Assembly (NCBI GenBank): GCA_947498325.1
Contig: CANMKE010000008.1
Location: 1-64,000 of the forward strand
Direction of reading: 5' to 3'
Source of the DNA: an uncultured Persicobacter sp.
Lineage (GTDB): Bacteria; Bacteroidota; Bacteroidia; Cytophagales; Cyclobacteriaceae
Length of the DNA stretch: 64,000 bases
In this document: in pieces, positions 16,353-25,165 of the stretch
Layout of the letters: every line of letters starts with the position of its first letter
Position numbering within the stretch: position 1 is the first letter of the stretch
The notes under the pieces: model-generated
What the model saw: the letters and a program-made list of their open reading frames with translations, nothing else
What the model was told of the DNA's origin: nothing
The model's database searches: none
Position numbers and translations under genes: made by a program

Positions 16353-18752
16353 ATGAAAGTCGATCATTTTTTTGAATTTAGCCTGACGGTCATCCTTGGC
16401 CTATCATTGTTGGCCTGTAAGCCATGCCCCGAAGCGCCAGTAAAAGAAGCGTCATTTACGAGGCAGCAGACCAAGTTAACCATCCCCGTACCCCCTAAAA
16501 GTCGGCCACGGGTATTGGTCAATCCGGATAACCTTCCAGAGTGGAAAGCCAGATATAATGCCCCGGAAATGCAGGAATGGAAAGCCAAAATCATTGCCCA
16601 AGGCGCGAAGGTTGATCCTGGGTTCAGCAAAAAGGGAAAACCAAACTTGCACGCCTATCGCGCTATCGAATCCAATGCGCTGCAATACCTTGTGGACAAT
16701 AATCAGCAGGCAGGAAAAAAGGCCGTAACGATGATCCTTGAAGCCATGCCCGCCCTCAGTCCAGAAAATAAAAGGCATGTTGATGACCGACTCAATCATC
16801 GGTTTATTTATGCTGCCGCCATGGTTTATGATTGGTGTTATGATCTGATGAAAGATCAGGATCGCCAATTGCTCTATGACCATGCCCTACGACTTTTCAG
16901 GTTGTCGGAGTATGGTTGGCCTATGCGGGAGGGGCGTATCACCTATGTTACCAACCACTTTGGGGAAGAAAAAATCCCCAATGCGCTGGCTTTTGGCATG
17001 GCAGCTTATGAACTCAATCCAGAAATTTATGACGAGGTTACGGCACATCTTTATCACGGACTGATCCCCGCACGAAATGCTTTTTATCCCTCACATCGTC
17101 ATCATCAGGGATCAGCATATGGGATGGGCAGGTATGATTCCGAAATTCTTTCCACTTTTCTGCTGACCAATATGGGGGCCGAACGTCCTTATGTGGACGA
17201 TCAGGGCAAGGTGCTCTATCACACGCTATACAGCCGCAGACCCGATGGCGTGATCTTCAGTGAGGGCGATGATTTTAATCCTCATGTACTGTATCGGGCC
17301 AATGGCAGCGGGTATTTCGGACTGAGAGGTTTGATGATGGCCGCCAATGAATTTAAAGATCCTTACTTGCAGGATGAGGTCTATCGCTACCTGGATTTTC
17401 CTACGCAGTTTACACACATGGACGATGCGGCCCTGAATTTTATGTATTTCGATCATCAGCTTAAGCCCGAATCGGTGACTGCCTTGCCATTGACCAAATT
17501 TTTCAATTCCCCTTTGGCTTCGATGGTGGCGCGTACCGCATGGGGACTGAAGGAGGGGGTAGCTTCCAATGCGGTGGTGGCGACCATGAACATGAGTGAC
17601 TATTATTTTGGGAATCATGACCACCTTGATGCTGGACATTTCAATATCTATTATAAAGGTCCGCTAACGATCGACTCAGGCGCTTATGCCGAAAATGAAG
17701 ACGGTACAGGAAAGCATGGTGGAAATGCTGGCCACTGGAATAATTATTTCCGCAGATCAATTGCACATAATACGCTGTTGGTCCGTGACCCCGACCAGCC
17801 TTACCGTCCAGGTTCCATTTGGGATGCAAGTAATGAGGGTGGACAGGTGATTAATACTGGTGGCCCCATAGAACAGGAGAACGGTGGGGCACCGCTGACT
17901 TTCGAAGAAATTGAACAGGATGGCATACAGGTGAAACTTGAAGGGCATGATTTTGGGCCTGATAAAATTACCCCTGATTATTCATACCTGAAAGGTGATA
18001 TGGCAGCTGCCTATCATTACAACTATCTGAAGGTAAAGCCCAAAGTGGAAGAAGCCAAACGTTCTTTTGTTTTCCTGAACATGAAGCAGGAGCAGGTACC
18101 GGGGGTGTTGTTGGTTTTCGACAAGGTGATTGCCAGAAAAGCGTCTTTCCCGAAAACCTGGTTGATGCACTTTATTGAGGAGCCACAGGTAGAAGGAAAT
18201 GTAACCACCTTGCAGAAAGTAAAAGGGCGCTTGCCTTACAGTGGTAAATTGGTGAATACCACTATTTTACCAAAAATGGACAATCTTGAAATCAGTAAAA
18301 TCGGCGGTGAAGGTCAGGACTTCTATACAGAAAGTATTGATAAAAACTGGGCACTGAAAAAGAAAGAGGACATTGTCCGTTTTGAGGCCGGCCAATGGCG
18401 GATAGATGTAAAACCCAAAAAGTCGGCAAAACTGGACCGCTTTTTCAACCTTATTCAGGTAATGGATCAGGACAAGCAACCGCTGAGCTATCAATCCATA
18501 GAAAATGAAACACATATAGGTGTCCAGATTGCAGACCGGGTGGTGATGTTCGGTAAGGATGGCTATCGGATCGACCAATCTTTTAAACTTGAAATTCCTG
18601 TAGCCGCAAAACAACAGAAAATTCTGATAACAGATTTACAGGCTGGGCAGTGGAATGTCAACGGAGAAACCCATACTGTTACCGAAGAGGCCGGGACATT
18701 GTACTTGCAAGCTCCCGCAGGAACATTCACTTTCAGCCCAGTGGCGGCCTAA
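16353..18752 (+). CDS. Heparinase II/III-like polysaccharide lyase, lipoprotein, copy 1
   Basis: This protein of about 799 residues is predicted to cleave uronic-acid polysaccharides or oligosaccharides. The start at 16353 gives a lipoprotein signal (LGLSLLACKP); the upstream ATG at 16320 overlaps a hairpin. An N-terminal (alpha/alpha) toroid (about 50-380) contains YAAAMVYDWCYDLM, HHQGSAYGMGRYD and a Tyr/His-rich active-site region. The heparinase II/III-like beta-sandwich follows, with NHDHLDAGHFNIYYKGP and SYLKGDMAAAYHYNY. It resembles the second copy at 46649 over most of its length but lacks that protein's N-terminal module and sorting tail. Exact PL family and linkage are not determinable here. 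Confidence 0.82.
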   Translation: MKVDHFFEFSLTVILGLSLLACKPCPEAPVKEASFTRQQTKLTIPVPPKSRPRVLVNPDNLPEWKARYNAPEMQEWKAKIIAQGAKVDPGFSKKGKPNLHAYRAIESNALQYLVDNNQQAGKKAVTMILEAMPALSPENKRHVDDRLNHRFIYAAAMVYDWCYDLMKDQDRQLLYDHALRLFRLSEYGWPMREGRITYVTNHFGEEKIPNALAFGMAAYELNPEIYDEVTAHLYHGLIPARNAFYPSHRHHQGSAYGMGRYDSEILSTFLLTNMGAERPYVDDQGKVLYHTLYSRRPDGVIFSEGDDFNPHVLYRANGSGYFGLRGLMMAANEFKDPYLQDEVYRYLDFPTQFTHMDDAALNFMYFDHQLKPESVTALPLTKFFNSPLASMVARTAWGLKEGVASNAVVATMNMSDYYFGNHDHLDAGHFNIYYKGPLTIDSGAYAENEDGTGKHGGNAGHWNNYFRRSIAHNTLLVRDPDQPYRPGSIWDASNEGGQVINTGGPIEQENGGAPLTFEEIEQDGIQVKLEGHDFGPDKITPDYSYLKGDMAAAYHYNYLKVKPKVEEAKRSFVFLNMKQEQVPGVLLVFDKVIARKASFPKTWLMHFIEEPQVEGNVTTLQKVKGRLPYSGKLVNTTILPKMDNLEISKIGGEGQDFYTESIDKNWALKKKEDIVRFEAGQWRIDVKPKKSAKLDRFFNLIQVMDQDKQPLSYQSIENETHIGVQIADRVVMFGKDGYRIDQSFKLEIPVAAKQQKILITDLQAGQWNVNGETHTVTEEAGTLYLQAPAGTFTFSPVAA

Positions 18753-18778
18753 AAACTTTTTATTTTTTGGGGGTTCGA

Positions 18779-18810
18779 AGGACTGATGAACCACTCGGTT
18801 TGTCAGTCCT
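18779..18810 (+). terminator. Terminator hairpin between lyase and MGH1 gene
   Basis: AGGACTGA (18779-18786) pairs with TCAGTCCT (18803-18810), followed by CCTTT. It lies between the lyase and the next gene, which starts at 18835. Confidence 0.7.
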
Positions 18811-18834
18811 CCTTTACAATTAGATTATTCAAAA

Positions 18835-20067
18835 ATGGAAACACAAATAGACACTTTCTTTGATCAGCTTTCGCCCGCATATCAGGCAAGGCTCCTTCAG
18901 CGGGTAAAGCGCTCCAATGCTTTGATCCAACAACACGGCATTAAATTCTACAAAGATGCCGGGGAATTGCTGACGGGCTATGGTTATGGGGAATTTTATG
19001 ACTGGGATTTGTACTTCGAGAATCTATACCTTTCCTATTTTGGGGTCAGCAAGTTTTGTCGGACCAATCTCGAGGCTTTCCTCGATCAGCAACACCCCGA
19101 TGGGTTTGTGGAGCGAACCCTCAACATTGTACACCATCGTCCGACGGATCACTTTAAACCGTTTTTAGCACAAACCGCCCTGCTCGGAAGCAAGCAGACC
19201 GGAAGTTATAAATGGCTTATTGGCAGATATTATCAGCGGTTGAAAAAATATGTGGATCACTGGACATGGTTCAAGGATCATGATAAAAATGGTCTTTCGG
19301 TATGGCAGGGTGCCGGACATTCCGGTATGGATAATCAGTGGAGCAGATGCGGAGAGGATGATGCGCAAAATGTGGAAGGCGTGGACCTGAATTGCTATAT
19401 TTATATGGAGCTAAAGGCGATGGCTGAAATTTCGGCTGCAATTGGACTGGTGGATGAACAGAAAGATTTTCAGCAAAGGGCAGAACAGTTGGCGCGCAAT
19501 ATCAATGAACAGCTATGGGATGAAAACGATGGCTTTTACTACGACCGCAACGAGCAAACGGGGCATTGGGTAAAAGTACAATCTGTGGCGGCCTTCATTC
19601 CCCTTTGGGCGGGGATTGTTCCTGCTGACCGCGCAAAAAGACTCATTGAGGAGCATTTGCTGGATGAAAACAGATTTTGGCTGAACTACCCTGTGGCTAC
19701 CTATGCCAAAACGGAGCCCGATTATTATCAGAGTATTGAAGGAATAGAGTGTAACTGGCGTGGGCCGGCCTGGATCCCGACCAACTATATGATCATGCAT
19801 GGGCTGATGGATTATGGCTATTGGGAAGAAGCCCGGCAGCTGGCTGAACGCTCTTTTTCCATGGCAATTGAAGAAGAAGAAACCCGTGAATATTACAATG
19901 CAGAAACGGGAAATGGGGAAGGCCTGAATCCTTTCTGGGGGTGGAGCTGCCTGGCTTATTTTATGCCCTTGGAGTTTGATTTGCGCTATAACCCTTCAAG
20001 TATTCAAACGGAAAAGATTTTACCCATAGGTGAGCAACATTATAAAGTATCATTTGAAATCCTTTAA
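18835..20067 (+). CDS. Cytoplasmic MGH1/GH63-like glycoside hydrolase, copy 1
   Basis: This 410-residue protein has no signal peptide, so it should act in the cytoplasm. It is an (alpha/alpha)6-barrel enzyme of the MGH1-like/GH63 group. Visible motifs are GYGYGEFYDWDLYFEN near residue 45, HSGMDNQWSR (Asp as likely general acid, as in GH63 and glucosylglycerate hydrolases), CNWRGPAWIPTNYM, and REYYNAETGNGEG (Glu as likely base). Known relatives act on alpha-glucosides, alpha-mannosylglycerate or glucosylglycerate. Here its place among uronate enzymes suggests an imported oligosaccharide. It pairs with a homologue at 45308, and in both places a hairpin directly precedes the gene. Confidence 0.78.
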   Translation: METQIDTFFDQLSPAYQARLLQRVKRSNALIQQHGIKFYKDAGELLTGYGYGEFYDWDLYFENLYLSYFGVSKFCRTNLEAFLDQQHPDGFVERTLNIVHHRPTDHFKPFLAQTALLGSKQTGSYKWLIGRYYQRLKKYVDHWTWFKDHDKNGLSVWQGAGHSGMDNQWSRCGEDDAQNVEGVDLNCYIYMELKAMAEISAAIGLVDEQKDFQQRAEQLARNINEQLWDENDGFYYDRNEQTGHWVKVQSVAAFIPLWAGIVPADRAKRLIEEHLLDENRFWLNYPVATYAKTEPDYYQSIEGIECNWRGPAWIPTNYMIMHGLMDYGYWEEARQLAERSFSMAIEEEETREYYNAETGNGEGLNPFWGWSCLAYFMPLEFDLRYNPSSIQTEKILPIGEQHYKVSFEIL

Positions 20068-20090
20068 AGACCTTCCTGCCCAGTGAGGTT

Positions 20091-20130
20091 AAGGGTCGGG
20101 GTGGAGTTTTTCTTCACTTTCGGCCCTTTT
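20091..20130 (+). terminator. Rho-independent terminator after MGH1 copy 1
   Basis: AAGGGTCG (20091-20098) pairs with CGGCCCTT (20121-20128, one G-U pair), with further pairing inside around a TTTTT loop and a TTTT tail. It separates this gene from the transporter operon. Confidence 0.7.
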
Positions 20131-20136
20131 AACGTA

Positions 20137-20175
20137 TTACCCCTCATTTTTGAGCCATTTCGCCCGGAGTATTGC
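20137..20175 (+). promoter_or_regulatory. C-rich direct repeat, candidate HTCS operator (site 3)
   Basis: TTACCCCTCATTTTTG starts at 20137 and a second, degenerate half, TTCGCCCGGAGTATTG, starts about 22 bases later. The CATTT core is at 20156-20160. It lies about 50 bases before the transporter start at 20222. Confidence 0.55.
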
Positions 20176-20221
20176 AGGCGAAAATCCCTCTTTGCAATTG
20201 AGCAGGAAATTTTTTTATATT

Positions 20222-21586
20222 ATGAATACAGTTTTAGAGAAAAATATTGAACAGCAAGCCCAGCAAAAACCCACTTTGTCTTTTTGGCAAATATGGAATA
20301 TGAGCTTCGGATTTTTAGGCTTGCAATATGCCTTCGGTTTGCAGCAGGCCTTTATGAGTCCTATTTATCGATACCTCGGGGTGGATGAGGCCAACCTGCC
20401 CCTGCTGTGGCTTGCCGCACCGGTAACAGGGCTGATCATTCAGCCGATTATTGGCGCAATGAGTGACCGCACATGGTCGCAGAGATTCGGCAGGCGCCGA
20501 CCTTACTTCCTGATCGGTGCTGTGCTTTCAAGTATTTGCCTGTTGCTTATGCCCCATTCAAAAGCTTTGTGGATGGCTGCCAGCCTGATGTGGATTCTGG
20601 ACTCTTCGGTAAATATTTCCATGGAACCTTTCCGGGCATTTATTGCTGATAAATTACCTGAATCTCAGCGTTCGGTGGGTTTTTCTGTACAAACATTTTT
20701 CGTGGGTGCCGGGCAGATCCTGGCCACTTCCATGGCAACTGTACTGATTTGGCTTGGTTTTGAAATTTCTGAGGAGTCGACCACCTTGCAGCAAATTCCC
20801 GATTATGTAAAAATTCCATTTTATGTCGGGGCGACGGTCTGTATCGTTGCGGTGCTGATTACCGTCCTCACCACCAAGGAGGACCCTCCTGAAGATCTGG
20901 AGGCCTTTCGAAAAGAGAACGAGGGCAAGTCGGTACTGATGAGTGGTTTTGTGGAAATTGTTGAAGCAATCAAAACCATGCCCGCAACCATGCGACAGCT
21001 TTGGTGGGTGAAGTTTTTTACCTGGGCGGGGGTGCCGATGATGTTCTCTTATCTCGGGCTATCCATTGCCCGCCATGTATATGATGCCCCGGACCAAACC
21101 TTCGCCGGTTTTTCCGAAGGTATTAAGCTTGGCGGCCTGGCCATTACTGCCATGAACGTCGGTTGTATCATCGCTTCTTTTTTACTCTCCTTCGTGGCTG
21201 CAAAAATTGGCAGGCGACTCACCCATGCGGCAAGTTTATTCATCGGTGGTGGTGGGTTCATTTCGCTGTTATTTGTTTCCACTCCTGAAGGGGTGTTATC
21301 GGCCATGTTTTTTGTGGGCATTGCCTGGGCTTCTGCCCTTACCATGCCCTATGTCATGCTTTCGAGTGCTGTTCCAAAAGAAAAAATGGGGGTTTATATG
21401 GGACTTTTCAATACCTTTATTGTTATTCCAATGATGATCAGTATGGTGATGACCTGGTTCATTTATGAGACTGTGCTGGGGAGTGATCCACGCAATGCAC
21501 TTGTATTGGCGGGCATATTTTTCATCGTTGCCGCATTTTTTAATATTAGAGTTGATAAGCGCGCAGAGGGCACATCAGCTGAGTAG
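20222..21586 (+). CDS. GPH/SLC45-type sugar:cation symporter
   Basis: This inner-membrane transporter of about 454 residues has 12 predicted transmembrane segments. I choose the ATG at 20222 (MNTVLEKNIEQQ), because upstream codons from 20150 run through the operator-like repeat. The opening FWQIWNMSFGFLGLQYAFGLQ and the MSDRTWSQRFGRRRPYFLIG loop are typical of the SLC45/GPH-like MFS group that carries sucrose, maltose or related oligosaccharides with protons. It is the first gene of a three-gene unit with a lyase (18 bases later) and a DUF4861 protein, so it probably imports the di- or oligosaccharides these release. Confidence 0.85.
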   Translation: MNTVLEKNIEQQAQQKPTLSFWQIWNMSFGFLGLQYAFGLQQAFMSPIYRYLGVDEANLPLLWLAAPVTGLIIQPIIGAMSDRTWSQRFGRRRPYFLIGAVLSSICLLLMPHSKALWMAASLMWILDSSVNISMEPFRAFIADKLPESQRSVGFSVQTFFVGAGQILATSMATVLIWLGFEISEESTTLQQIPDYVKIPFYVGATVCIVAVLITVLTTKEDPPEDLEAFRKENEGKSVLMSGFVEIVEAIKTMPATMRQLWWVKFFTWAGVPMMFSYLGLSIARHVYDAPDQTFAGFSEGIKLGGLAITAMNVGCIIASFLLSFVAAKIGRRLTHAASLFIGGGGFISLLFVSTPEGVLSAMFFVGIAWASALTMPYVMLSSAVPKEKMGVYMGLFNTFIVIPMMISMVMTWFIYETVLGSDPRNALVLAGIFFIVAAFFNIRVDKRAEGTSAE

Positions 21587-21604
21587 AACGACCACTTTTT
21601 GATT

Positions 21605-23815
21605 ATGAAACGATTTTTTATCTTTTTATTTTGCCTATGGGCGCACCTGTCCTTAGGCCAAAAGCAACACCCTTTTTTAATTGTTCAGGAGGAGGATTTT
21701 CCCGTACTCAGGGAGAAAGCTGCTGTTGAGCCCTTTGTATCTATTAAAGCCCAGGCGGATCAGCACTGGAATGATGATTTCAAAATTCCCAACTGGAATA
21801 AAATGGCGCAGTTGCTGAGTCATAACACCTTACTTTATGCCTTGGAAGAAAATAAATCTGCAAGAAAAAAGTATAAGCAGCAGATAGTTAAAATTATCAA
21901 TAGGTGGGATGAAATGGTTCCTCATTTGGGGAAGGGACATTCTGGGGCGGTTTATGCTTCCAATGCCATGTTCAACTCCCTTTTGGCAATGGACATGATT
22001 TACAATGACCTGTCCAGCAAGGAAAGAAAACGTCTTGAACAGAAAATTGACACGGTCTATGAGTTTTTTCGCGTCAATCGAATGCCTGACGGAAACCATA
22101 TTTGGTGGGTTTTAAGCAGATTGGGGGTCATGTCGGTGTATAATATATATTATCAAGCGGAAGAGCAAAGTCAATTTTGGTCGAAGAAATACCAGCATCA
22201 CCTGATGGAAATTAGCATGAGCTCTGATGGGTCTTGGGTGCAAAGTCCTGGCTACGCACATGCTCGCATGACAGGCACAAGAACGGCAAAGGCCAATACA
22301 GTGGATGTTATTCAGGCTAATGGATATTTCGATTTTTATCATCATCCAAAGATGAAGCAATTCATGCTTTGGCTGAATACTTTTGCGCTCACCCCCTTTG
22401 GCAACATTCCCTCTTTTGGGGAAACGGGCTACAACAAGGCAAATATTGATGGTGGCGCCCTGTTTCATTTTATGGGCTGTTACGATGAACGAGCTGCACA
22501 AATGGGGAGGTGGCACAAACGTAAATTCCCTCTGGGAGAAAAGGCTTTGCTGAATGATTTTATCAACTATTCCTTGACACCAAAAAATGCCCCAGAACCC
22601 GCAATGCCTTCCTCACTGTTAATGGAAAACACCGGTGCTGCCCTGTGGGGGAAAACGGGTGATACTGAGGCATTACAAGGGATTTTGTATTCTCTGAAAC
22701 GAGATAACTGGGAGCCTGGAGGCTTTCATCATGCCAGCGAGGACGTCAATAGCATCGGAATTCAGGCGTATGGTGAATTTATGGTCATGAATTCTGGTAC
22801 AAACTATTACCCGTCATATCCCGGAAAAACGCCCGACGGCAATCGCTGGTATGAAGCCTGGATGCAAAATGTTTTACTGATCGGTGCTCGCAGGCATGAA
22901 ATACGCGGAGAAGGCGGCGGTCTTGTGGATGGACTGACAGGTGGGGAAATAGAGTTTGGAACCACCTCTTCCCGCGGGGCCTTCAAACAAGCTTTGCATG
23001 AGCGGTCACTGATTTTTGTTCATCAGAAGGAGAAGAGAAATTATGGTTATTTTGTCGTGGTCGATCAAGCGGACTTGTCATTTGTCAAAGACACTGTGTC
23101 GGTTATGATTCAGCCCAACACCAAATTCCAGACTACCACCACTTTGGAACCCCATCGAAAGTACAGTTCTCCCATTAATGGTTTACTGACTGATCAAGCC
23201 GATGGATCAGAAGCGGTGATTACCTATTTCGCAAGTGAACCCTTAGCGGTGAAGCAGGGAAAAAGCTGGAAAGGGGCTTTTCATCTCGGTGATCTTGCTT
23301 CGGATCATCTCGAGGCACAATTCCTTTCCGATTCCCTCGGGCAGGTTCGTTCAATGAGCCTTATTATTCCTACCGATCAAAAACATAAGGCGCCCGAAAT
23401 TCAGCCTATAAAAGGACAAAATATGCATGGGGTAATTTTACGCCACTATTCAGGACAGGAAGATATCAACATTATTTCAAATGAAATATCCCCTGCTCAC
23501 TACGATGGAAAATTATTCAAGGGACGCTCCCTGACTTGTCAATATTCAGCAGATCAGTCGATTAATCTAATGGCTATTTCCTGCCTTCAGCTGGAAGGCT
23601 GGCAGAATTGGAGTTTTGAGGCTGATGTACCGGTCAGTATATATGGCAATGATGAGCATTTGCAAATTAATGCGCCTAATGGGTTCAAAGGTAAGCTGAC
23701 CGTCAAAAACGGGACGCCAAAAGCAACGGAGGGTTGCGCTATTGAAAAAATTGCCAACAACACTTACAGGCTGTCTGCCCCGAAGGGGAATATAAATATT
23801 TTGATACAACCATAA
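21605..23815 (+). CDS. Heparinase II/III-type toroid polysaccharide lyase, periplasmic
   Basis: This protein of about 736 residues has a signal peptide ending near LSLGQK. The ATG at 21605 is preferred over the TTG at 21599. The N-terminal two fifths form an (alpha/alpha) toroid with MPDGNHIWWVLSRLG and DGSWVQSPGYAHARMTGT, where Asn, His, Tyr and Arg residues are arranged as in chondroitin/hyaluronan (PL8-type) and heparinase II/III-type lyases. Beta-sheet domains follow (REGMDN-like core replaced by SEDVNSIGIQAYGEFMVMNSG). It is clearly different from the two paired heparinase-like proteins of this locus. Family could be PL8-like or heparinase-like; linkage specificity is not readable. It is in an operon with the transporter and DUF4861 gene. 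Confidence 0.7.
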   Translation: MKRFFIFLFCLWAHLSLGQKQHPFLIVQEEDFPVLREKAAVEPFVSIKAQADQHWNDDFKIPNWNKMAQLLSHNTLLYALEENKSARKKYKQQIVKIINRWDEMVPHLGKGHSGAVYASNAMFNSLLAMDMIYNDLSSKERKRLEQKIDTVYEFFRVNRMPDGNHIWWVLSRLGVMSVYNIYYQAEEQSQFWSKKYQHHLMEISMSSDGSWVQSPGYAHARMTGTRTAKANTVDVIQANGYFDFYHHPKMKQFMLWLNTFALTPFGNIPSFGETGYNKANIDGGALFHFMGCYDERAAQMGRWHKRKFPLGEKALLNDFINYSLTPKNAPEPAMPSSLLMENTGAALWGKTGDTEALQGILYSLKRDNWEPGGFHHASEDVNSIGIQAYGEFMVMNSGTNYYPSYPGKTPDGNRWYEAWMQNVLLIGARRHEIRGEGGGLVDGLTGGEIEFGTTSSRGAFKQALHERSLIFVHQKEKRNYGYFVVVDQADLSFVKDTVSVMIQPNTKFQTTTTLEPHRKYSSPINGLLTDQADGSEAVITYFASEPLAVKQGKSWKGAFHLGDLASDHLEAQFLSDSLGQVRSMSLIIPTDQKHKAPEIQPIKGQNMHGVILRHYSGQEDINIISNEISPAHYDGKLFKGRSLTCQYSADQSINLMAISCLQLEGWQNWSFEADVPVSIYGNDEHLQINAPNGFKGKLTVKNGTPKATEGCAIEKIANNTYRLSAPKGNINILIQP

Positions 23816-23834
23816 CCACTTAGACCCAAAGACA

Positions 23835-25022
23835 ATGCTTAAAAATTTAACTCTTTTCCTGGTCTTGGCTGGCGTTCTAACTTACTGTACCCAGCAAGAA
23901 AAGCAAAAAAAAGTCATCATCGACAATGGGCTTGATTTCGACAGAATTCATGAAACCGTGTATATAAGTTTATCCTCCCTGGATATGGAAGCTGAGCAGG
24001 CACAGCAAATTGCCGTGCTCGATGATCTCGGGCGAAGGGTGGAGATTCAGCTTGTGGATCAGGAAAAAGATGGGCAACCAGATGGCTTTCTGTTTCAGCC
24101 TGAAGTGAAGGCGAAACAGTCTGCCACTTATTTTGTCAAGGTAATGACCGAAAAGTTATCCGCAACCGCGAGCCCAGTATGTTACAGTCGGTTTGTCCCT
24201 GAGAGAATCGATGATTACGCCTGGGAAAATGATCGGGTGGCCTTTCGGATGTATGGCCCAACGGCACAAAGAATGAAAGAAGAGGGTATTGATGGAGGGA
24301 TTATTTCAAGTGGTATAGACTGTTGGCTGAAAAAGGTGTCATATCCAATTATCAATAAATGGTATCTGGCCAATAAAACAACACCTGGGGCTTACCATAT
24401 CGATCATGGGGAGGGACTTGATGATTATCATGTGGGCATTAGCCGAGGCTGCGGTGGTTTGGCGGTCAAAGAAGGGGAGCAGTTCTTTTTGCCAGAAAAT
24501 TACTCTGCCTACAATACGCTATCTACCGGTAAAATCCGAACCGCATTCAATCTTGATTTTGCAGAGTTTAAAGTGGGCGACCGAATAGTTAAACTATCAA
24601 ATCATATTGAACTTGATAAGGGCAGTAATTTGTCAAAAATTGTGGTAGCGATCGACGATAGCCCTGCCGTGGCCGTTGGAATGGCCATTGGCGAAGAGCT
24701 TGGGGAAATAAAGGAAAACAAAGCAAAGGGATGGGTGAGCTATTGGCAAAAACATAACGGTAGTTTTTTGGCGACGGCAATACTTTGTAATCCAGATGAT
24801 TATCAAGGGCTTGAAGTGTTTCAGTCAGATATTAAGGATGAAAGTAATGTATATATTAATTTGAAAGTGAATAGTGGAAAGGTAACTTATTATTCAGGGT
24901 TTACCTGGACAAAAGCTGCGCAATTCAGTTCGAAAGCGGAATGGTACGAGTACCTAAATCAGGTATCGGATCAGCACACCAACCCATTACAGGTGAAAAT
25001 TGATCGGTCCAGTATTTTATGA
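23835..25022 (+). CDS. DUF4861 family lipoprotein
   Basis: This 395-residue protein has a lipoprotein signal (Cys at about residue 18, GVLTYCTQQ). The sequence fits the DUF4861 family, recognisable by the DNDR-like YAWENDRVAFRMYGP, YHIDHGEGLDDYHVG and SRGCGG segments and a beta-rich fold. Members are common in PULs for uronic-acid polysaccharides such as alginate, pectin and ulvan. I do not know of an established activity. The conserved Arg, Tyr, His and Asp residues would suit a carbohydrate-active enzyme. It follows the lyase by 19 bases and lies just before the HTCS gene, from which it is separated by 143 AT-rich bases. Confidence 0.75.
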   Translation: MLKNLTLFLVLAGVLTYCTQQEKQKKVIIDNGLDFDRIHETVYISLSSLDMEAEQAQQIAVLDDLGRRVEIQLVDQEKDGQPDGFLFQPEVKAKQSATYFVKVMTEKLSATASPVCYSRFVPERIDDYAWENDRVAFRMYGPTAQRMKEEGIDGGIISSGIDCWLKKVSYPIINKWYLANKTTPGAYHIDHGEGLDDYHVGISRGCGGLAVKEGEQFFLPENYSAYNTLSTGKIRTAFNLDFAEFKVGDRIVKLSNHIELDKGSNLSKIVVAIDDSPAVAVGMAIGEELGEIKENKAKGWVSYWQKHNGSFLATAILCNPDDYQGLEVFQSDIKDESNVYINLKVNSGKVTYYSGFTWTKAAQFSSKAEWYEYLNQVSDQHTNPLQVKIDRSSIL

Positions 25023-25165
25023 TTTTTTCATAAATTTTTTTAACTAAAAATTTAAAAATAGAAATTGCTTTTGTTGCTGAATTTGGGATAATTCACTATT
25101 TTAATTATTGAAATAGATGACTTTTTTTATCAACCTTCTTCATTTTTTATTTTTTTATTTAAAGT

